DNA of 64,000 nucleotides from Desulfuromonadales bacterium (GTDB lineage: Bacteria; Desulfobacterota; Desulfuromonadia; Desulfuromonadales; JAHYIW01). Positions 58,948 to 64,000 of the stretch are shown here, one piece after another (the first letter of the stretch is position 1; each line of letters opens with the position of its first letter). Position numbers and translations under genes: made by a program. Location of the stretch: contig JARGFI010000001.1 of NCBI GenBank assembly GCA_029210745.1, forward strand, positions 1 to 64,000. The letters are read 5' to 3'. The notes beneath the pieces are model-generated. The model did no database searches. It worked only from the letters and a program-made list of their open reading frames with translations, and had not been told where the DNA came from.

Positions 58948-60396
58948 ATGGCACTGGACTACGCAACATTAGATCTACTCCGCCAGAACCACCCGGCCTG
59001 GCGCCTGCTGCGCGCCCAGCATGCGCCGCTGGTGGCCGGTTTTCTGCACCGGGTGTTCATCGTGCCCAATGTCCGCGATCTGTCGCAGGCAGACCTGGTC
59101 GAGGCGTTGGAAGATGAGCTCTTTGTTTTGCGCGAGCAACTCGGGGGCGGGGCTTTTCCCGGCTCCGCGCAAACATACCTCAACGACTGGGCCGACAACG
59201 ACAAGGGGTGGCTGCGCAAATTCTATCCGACCGGCACCGATGAACCGCACTTTGATCTGACTCCGGCGACGGAAAAGGTTTTGGCCTGGCTGGAAGGACT
59301 GACCGAACGCGCTTTTGTCGGCACCGAGTCGCGGCTTCTGACCCTGTTTGACCTGCTGCGGCAGATGAGTGAGGGGAGCCAGACCGACCCTGAAGTGCGG
59401 ATTAACGAGTTGCAAAAACGGCGCGGCGAGATTGATAATGAAATCGCCCGCATTCTTGGCGGCGATATCCCACTCATGGACGATACGGCGCTCAAAGACC
59501 GTTTTCAGCAGTTTTTACAGCTGGCGCGGGAACTATTGACCGATTTTCGCGAGGTGGAGCAGAATTTTCGCACCCTCGATCGCCGGGTGCGCGAGCGCAT
59601 CGCCCTCTGGGAAGGGGCCAAGGGCACCCTGCTCGAACAGATTCTGGGGGAACGCGACGCCATCGCCGATTCCGACCAAGGGAAAAGCTTTCGCGCCTTC
59701 TGGGATTTTCTGATGTCGCAAACCCGCCAGGAAGAGTTGAGCGGCTTGCTGCAACAGGTGCTGGCCTTGCCGCCGATTGTCGCGCTGCGTCCCGATGCCC
59801 GTCTGCAGCGGGTTCACTACGACTGGCTGGAGGCGGGCGAATATACCCAGCGCACCGTGGCGCGTCTCTCCGAGCAGTTGCGCCGCTTTCTCGATGATCA
59901 GGCTTGGCTGGAGAATCGCCGCATCATGGATATTCTCCACCAGATCGAGGCCCACGCCCTGGCGCTGCGCGAAGACCTGCCCGCCGGCGAGTTCATGCCA
60001 CTGGCCGAAGTATCCGCGAGTATCGATCTGCCGCTGGAACGACCGCTTTATCGCCCCGCGCTCAAACCTTTGATTGCCGAGCTGGCCCTGGACGATGGGG
60101 AGGTTGAAATCGACACCGCCGCGCTGTATACGCAGGTGGTGGTTGACAAGGCGGAGCTGGCGCGCAACATCCGTCAGGCCTTACAGGGGCGCAATCAGGT
60201 AAGTCTGGGCGAAGTGGTGGCCAAACATCCTTTGCGGCATGGTCTGGCCGAACTGGTAACCTATCTGCACCTGGCCGGGGAGTGGTCGCAAAAGGCGGTC
60301 GATGAACAGCAGCAGGAACAGGTGAGCTGGCAGACGGATACCGGGGCGACCCGCCGGGCCAGCATGCCGCGGATTATTTTATTGAGGAACGGATAA
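58948..60396 (+). CDS. jetA: Wadjet anti-plasmid complex protein JetA (DUF3375)
   Basis: About 482 residues. The DUF3375 pattern is plain: LDLLRQNHPAWRLLRAQHAPLVAGFLHRVFI, LYxxLEDELFVLREQ-like EALEDELFVLREQ, YLNDWADNDKGWLRKFYPTGTDEPHFDLTPATEKVLAWLEGLTERAFVGTESRL, then a Glu-rich helical middle. It corresponds to the MukF-like kleisin JetA of Wadjet type I, which joins the SMC JetC and JetB and leads JetD to cut circular DNA. The stop overlaps jetB by one base (TAATG). ATG 58948 follows AGGGGAAG. Confidence 0.92.
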   Translation: MALDYATLDLLRQNHPAWRLLRAQHAPLVAGFLHRVFIVPNVRDLSQADLVEALEDELFVLREQLGGGAFPGSAQTYLNDWADNDKGWLRKFYPTGTDEPHFDLTPATEKVLAWLEGLTERAFVGTESRLLTLFDLLRQMSEGSQTDPEVRINELQKRRGEIDNEIARILGGDIPLMDDTALKDRFQQFLQLARELLTDFREVEQNFRTLDRRVRERIALWEGAKGTLLEQILGERDAIADSDQGKSFRAFWDFLMSQTRQEELSGLLQQVLALPPIVALRPDARLQRVHYDWLEAGEYTQRTVARLSEQLRRFLDDQAWLENRRIMDILHQIEAHALALREDLPAGEFMPLAEVSASIDLPLERPLYRPALKPLIAELALDDGEVEIDTAALYTQVVVDKAELARNIRQALQGRNQVSLGEVVAKHPLRHGLAELVTYLHLAGEWSQKAVDEQQQEQVSWQTDTGATRRASMPRIILLRNG

Positions 60397-61028
60397 TGGA
60401 GCATACCGATAACCTGGGTCGCCGGTCGCTTGACCCGCAGCACGAAATCTCAGCGGTGGTCGTGCCGTTGCTGAAGGGCGTGATTTACCAGGAGGAACAC
60501 CCGGGGCTGTGGAATGCTCTGCTGAATATGCAGGCTGACGTGCGCGACTACGTCGCCGTGCTCGGGTTGGAACTGCTGCTTGACGAGGCGGAAGGCTACG
60601 CCTTTTTGCGCTCTCGGCCTGAAACCGGGGAGGAGGGGGGCAACGCCGTCCCCCGGCTGGTGGCAAGGCGGCAGCTGTCCTATCCGGTCAGTTTGCTGTT
60701 GGCGTTGTTGCGTAAAAAACTCGCTGAAAGCGATGCCGGAGGCGGTGAGACGCGACTGATTCTTTCACGGGATGAAGTGGTGGAGCTGATTCGGATTTTT
60801 CTGCCGGCTGGCAGTAACGAGGTCAAATTGATCGATCAGGTTGATGCCACGCTGAGTAAAATTGCTGAGCTGGGATTTGTCCGCCGCCTGCGCGGCCAGG
60901 GGCAGATGATTGAAGTCCGGCGGATTCTCAAGGCCTTTGTCGATGCGCAATGGCTGGCCGACTTTGATCAGCGCCTGGCCGAATACCGGCAGCCGTTTGC
61001 GCAGCCGCAGGAGGACGTCGATGTCTGA
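60396..61028 (+). CDS. jetB: Wadjet complex protein JetB (DUF4194)
   Basis: About 210 residues. DUF4194 features: [74 protein letters not shown] and [46 protein letters not shown], the winged-helix pair of MukE-like proteins. It binds the JetA kleisin. The start overlaps the jetA stop and its end overlaps jetC by eight bases. The three proteins build an SMC-like DNA extrusion machine. Confidence 0.92.
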   Translation: MEHTDNLGRRSLDPQHEISAVVVPLLKGVIYQEEHPGLWNALLNMQADVRDYVAVLGLELLLDEAEGYAFLRSRPETGEEGGNAVPRLVARRQLSYPVSLLLALLRKKLAESDAGGGETRLILSRDEVVELIRIFLPAGSNEVKLIDQVDATLSKIAELGFVRRLRGQGQMIEVRRILKAFVDAQWLADFDQRLAEYRQPFAQPQEDVDV

Positions 61029-64000
61029 GACCCTTGAACTGGAGTTTATGGCCGACGATAATCTGGCCGGCTTCCGTCTGCAAAGACTGGAGGTTTTCAA
61101 CTGGGGGACCTTCGACGGCCGGGTCTGGACGTTGCGGCTGGAGGGTAAAAACGGCCTGCTCACCGGCGATATCGGTTCCGGTAAATCGACGCTGGTCGAT
61201 GCCGTGACCACCCTGCTGGTACCGAGCCAGCGTATCGCCTACAACAAGGCCGCAGGCGCCGACAGCCGGGAACGTTCGTTGCGCTCCTACGTGCTCGGTT
61301 ATTTTAAATCCGAACGCCAGGAAACCCTGGGCAACGCCAAGCCGGTCGCCTTGCGCGATCCCAACAGCTATTCGGTGGTTCTCGGGGTCTTTTACAATGC
61401 CGGTTACCACAAAACGGTGACCCTGGCCCAGGTGTTCTGGATGAAGGACACCGCCGGTCAGCCGGCGCGCCTGTATGCCGCCTGCGAAGGCGAGCTGTCC
61501 ATCAGCGCCGACTTCGCAGGTTTCGGCACTGAGATCAGTGGTCTGCGCAAACGTCTGCGGGGGGCCGGGGTCGAGTTGTTTGACAGTTTTCCACCTTACG
61601 GAGCCTGGTTTCGCCGGCGCTTCGGGATCGACAACGAGCAGGCGCTCGACCTGTTTCATCAGACCGTCTCTCTGAAATCGGTGGGGAATCTCACCGATTT
61701 CGTGCGCAGCCACATGCTTGAACCTTTCGATGTCGCGCCGCGAATCGCCGCCCTGATCCAGCATTTTGAAAATCTCAACCGGGCCCACGAAGCCGTTCTC
61801 AAGGCCAAACGTCAGGTGGAGATGCTGGAACCCCTGGCGGCCGACTGCGATCGGCACCGGGATCTGCTGCAAACGACGGAAAACCTGCGGGACTGCCGCG
61901 ACACCCTGCGTCCCTGGTTTGCCGGTCTCAAGGCGGAATTGCTGGCGAAGCGGCTCGCTGCTCTGCATGAGGAATTGCAGCGCCATCAGGCGGTGGTCGA
62001 ACGGCTGGAAGAGCAGCGCCGGACCCAGCTGGGGCGTGAACGTGAGTTGCGGCGTAATATTGCCGAAAACGGCGGTGATCGGATTGAGAGCATCGGCGAG
62101 GAGATTCGCCAGCTGCAGGATGAACTCGGCCGGCGCAGACAAAAAGCCGCCCACTATGCTGAGCTGGTGCGACTCATTGGCGCTCACCCCGCGACCACCC
62201 AGGTGGATTTCCTGCGCCAGCGTGCTGAATGCGCGACCTTACGCGCAGCCACCGCTGCTGCGGAAGATCGGGTGCAGAACGAGCTGAATGAGGCGGGGGT
62301 CTTTTTTGCCCAGGCGCGGCGTGAGCACCAACAGCTGACCGCCGAGATCAGGGGGCTGAAAGCCCGCCGCAGCAATATTGACGAAAAACAGATCGCCATG
62401 CGGCGCAGTCTCTGTCAGGCGCTGAATCTGGCGGAAGATGAGATGCCGTTCGCCGGTGAATTGCTTCAGGTCCGCGAAGACGAACGCGACTGGGAAGGCG
62501 CTATTGAACGCCTGTTGCACAACTTCGGGCTCTCGCTGCTGGTGCCGGATCAGGCCTACGCCAGGGTCGCTGAATGGGTCGATAGCACCCATTTGAAAGG
62601 GCGACTGGTCTATTTCCGGGTTCGACCGCAGGGGCGAAAGGAGCGTGCAACCGGACGTCCTGATTCGCTGGCGCGCAAACTGGCGATCAAGGCGGATTCT
62701 GCCTATTTTGACTGGCTGGAACAGGAAGTCGGCCAGCGTTTCGACCTGGCCTGTTGTAGCAGTCAGGAAGAATTCCGGCGGGAAAAGAAAGCCATCACCC
62801 TGGCGGGGCAGATCAAGGCGCCCGGTGAGCGCCACGAAAAAGACGACCGCCATCGCCTCGACGATCGCAGCCGCTATGTTCTCGGCTGGAGCAATGCCGC
62901 CAAGATCCAGGCTCTGGAAGAGAAAGCGCAAGGACAGGAGACGCAGCTGGCTGAATTTGCCGGTCGCATCGGCCAGCTGCAGCAGGAACAGAAAAACCTC
63001 AAAGAGCGCCAGGACACCCTTGCAAAGCTGGAGGTCTTTGCGGATTACCGCGATCTCGACTGGCAACCATTGGTGGTGACCATCGGCCGGCTGGAAGCGG
63101 AAAAGCACAATCTTGAGGCCGCTTCCGATCTGTTGCAAACCCTGGCCGGGCAACTCGGCGCGCTGGAATCCGAACTGCGCGAAACCGAACAGCAACTTGA
63201 CGAACGCAAGGACAAGCGCTCGAAAACCGAACAGAAAATCAGCGCCGCGCAGGAGTTGCAGCAGCAGGCTGGCGCGCTGCTGGCGGACGTCGGCGCGGAA
63301 GCGGTCCAGCGCTTTGCCCTGCTGGAAGCGCTGCGCGAGGAGGCGCTCGGCGGCCATGTGCTGACGGTTGAGTCCTGCGACAACCGCGAGCGGGATATGC
63401 GTGACTGGCTGCAGACGAAAATCGACGCCGAGGACCGCAAGCTCAGCCGCCTGAGTGAAAAGATCATTAAGGCCATGGCCGAATATCGGGAAACCTGGAA
63501 GCTGGAAACCCGCGATGTCGATGCCAGTCTTGCGGCCGCTGACGAATATCGCGGCATGCTCGATCAGCTGCGGGCCGACGATCTGCCGCGTTTTGAGGCG
63601 CGTTTCAAGGAGCTGCTCAACGTCAATGCCATTAACGAAATTGCCAACTTCAACTCCCAGCTGCATCGCGAACGCGAAACGATTAAAGAACGGATCGCGC
63701 ATATCAACGAATCGCTCACCCAGATCGACTACAATCCCGGGCGTTACATCAGCCTCGAAACCCAAGCGACCCTCGATGCCGATATCCGTGACTTTCAAGC
63801 CGATCTCCGCGCCTGTACCGACAGCACCACCACCGGCTCGGGCGACGCGCAATATTCTGAGGTTAAATTCCTGCAGGTGCGGCGGATCATTGAGCGTTTT
63901 CGTGGTCGCGAGGAATCCGCCGATCTGGATCGGCGCTGGACGGCCAAGGTCACCGATGTGCGCAACTGGTTCATGTTTGCCGCCAGCGAACGCTGGCGCG
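61021..64000 (+). CDS. jetC: Wadjet SMC-like ATPase JetC (5' part, cut by window edge)
   Basis: An open frame of about 993 codons from ATG 61021 to the window end, absent from the track because no stop lies inside. The N-terminal ATPase part has the fold start [51 protein letters not shown] (Walker [10 protein letters not shown]). Long coiled coils follow ([19 protein letters not shown]..., [35 protein letters not shown]) with a hinge-like stretch near 460-600. The signature motif and Walker B lie beyond the edge. As JetC, it hydrolyses ATP to extrude DNA loops and feeds small circles to the JetD nuclease. jetD should follow outside the window. Confidence 0.93.
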   Translation, partial: MSETLELEFMADDNLAGFRLQRLEVFNWGTFDGRVWTLRLEGKNGLLTGDIGSGKSTLVDAVTTLLVPSQRIAYNKAAGADSRERSLRSYVLGYFKSERQETLGNAKPVALRDPNSYSVVLGVFYNAGYHKTVTLAQVFWMKDTAGQPARLYAACEGELSISADFAGFGTEISGLRKRLRGAGVELFDSFPPYGAWFRRRFGIDNEQALDLFHQTVSLKSVGNLTDFVRSHMLEPFDVAPRIAALIQHFENLNRAHEAVLKAKRQVEMLEPLAADCDRHRDLLQTTENLRDCRDTLRPWFAGLKAELLAKRLAALHEELQRHQAVVERLEEQRRTQLGRERELRRNIAENGGDRIESIGEEIRQLQDELGRRRQKAAHYAELVRLIGAHPATTQVDFLRQRAECATLRAATAAAEDRVQNELNEAGVFFAQARREHQQLTAEIRGLKARRSNIDEKQIAMRRSLCQALNLAEDEMPFAGELLQVREDERDWEGAIERLLHNFGLSLLVPDQAYARVAEWVDSTHLKGRLVYFRVRPQGRKERATGRPDSLARKLAIKADSAYFDWLEQEVGQRFDLACCSSQEEFRREKKAITLAGQIKAPGERHEKDDRHRLDDRSRYVLGWSNAAKIQALEEKAQGQETQLAEFAGRIGQLQQEQKNLKERQDTLAKLEVFADYRDLDWQPLVVTIGRLEAEKHNLEAASDLLQTLAGQLGALESELRETEQQLDERKDKRSKTEQKISAAQELQQQAGALLADVGAEAVQRFALLEALREEALGGHVLTVESCDNRERDMRDWLQTKIDAEDRKLSRLSEKIIKAMAEYRETWKLETRDVDASLAAADEYRGMLDQLRADDLPRFEARFKELLNVNAINEIANFNSQLHRERETIKERIAHINESLTQIDYNPGRYISLETQATLDADIRDFQADLRACTDSTTTGSGDAQYSEVKFLQVRRIIERFRGREESADLDRRWTAKVTDVRNWFMFAASERWR

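Noticed and set aside
53268-64000. A direct repeat of the ssrA 3' end marking the right border of the island.
   Set aside because: I found no second copy of the GGTTCGATTCCCGCC sequence in the rest of the window; it probably lies beyond the right edge.
1-64000. CRISPR arrays, rRNA operons and ordinary tRNA genes.
   Set aside because: No regularly spaced repeats and no rRNA or tRNA signatures other than tmRNA were seen.

Overview
The window looks like chromosome of a Desulfuromonadales / Geobacter-type bacterium (Desulfobacterota). I infer this from the gene set rather than from a search: a class II (B12) ribonucleotide reductase, a large NAD-specific glutamate dehydrogenase, a PIN-PhoH protein, a YedE-type putative selenium transporter, and above all a radical SAM/SPASM + PqqD + SPASM cassette that matches the families named GeoRSP. 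GC is fairly high, genes are tightly packed, and most lie on the + strand.

Layout. 1-0.4 kb: the end of an ISL3-family insertion sequence cut by the window edge. 0.5-6.5 kb: housekeeping (Nudix hydrolase, Slp-like lipoprotein, HolC, TrmJ-like and RlmD-like RNA methyltransferases, a sodium:solute symporter). 6.6-11.1 kb: a free-standing Thr-tRNA synthetase editing domain, a broken HEPN-type gene, then sbcD-sbcC. 11.3-19 kb: a membrane TraB-like protein, a bifunctional APH/P-loop kinase, AsmA, a ferritin-like protein and HtpG. 19-26 kb: signalling (GAF chemoreceptor, GAF-GGDEF, NtrC-type regulator) around nrdJ.

26.5-39.5 kb is the part most worth attention. A run of almost touching + strand genes encodes an ethylbenzene-dehydrogenase-type haem lipoprotein, two further lipoproteins (carboxypeptidase-regulatory-like; HEAT repeats), a NapH-type membrane polyferredoxin, two right-handed beta-helix proteins, two solute-binding-like proteins without any ABC permease or ATPase, a membrane-anchored TPR-like protein and a YedE transporter. 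It leads straight into PqqD, a radical SAM/SPASM enzyme, an 18-residue peptide gene with a near-perfect ribosome binding site and its own terminator, a SPASM-only protein and a class V aminotransferase of the cysteine desulfurase / selenocysteine lyase type. I read this as a RiPP-like system in which a Cys-terminated peptide is modified, probably with a sulfur or selenium step, and the product serves an exported redox assembly. The family identities are well supported; the linkage and chemistry are inference.

39.5-53 kb returns to housekeeping: PIN-PhoH, tsaD, DUF2062, rsmA, a parvulin-type isomerase, NAD-GDH, panB-panC, an amidohydrolase, rseC, smpB and tmRNA (ssrA). The ssrA 3' end is a classical integration site, and just beyond it lies an accessory island: 700 bases of hairpin-rich debris, an excisionase-like HTH protein, RhuM flanked by two tiny ORFs that look like type I restriction remnants, a BsuBI/PstI-type restriction-modification pair, a Fic protein, and the first three genes (jetA, jetB, partial jetC) of a Wadjet anti-plasmid system that runs off the right edge.
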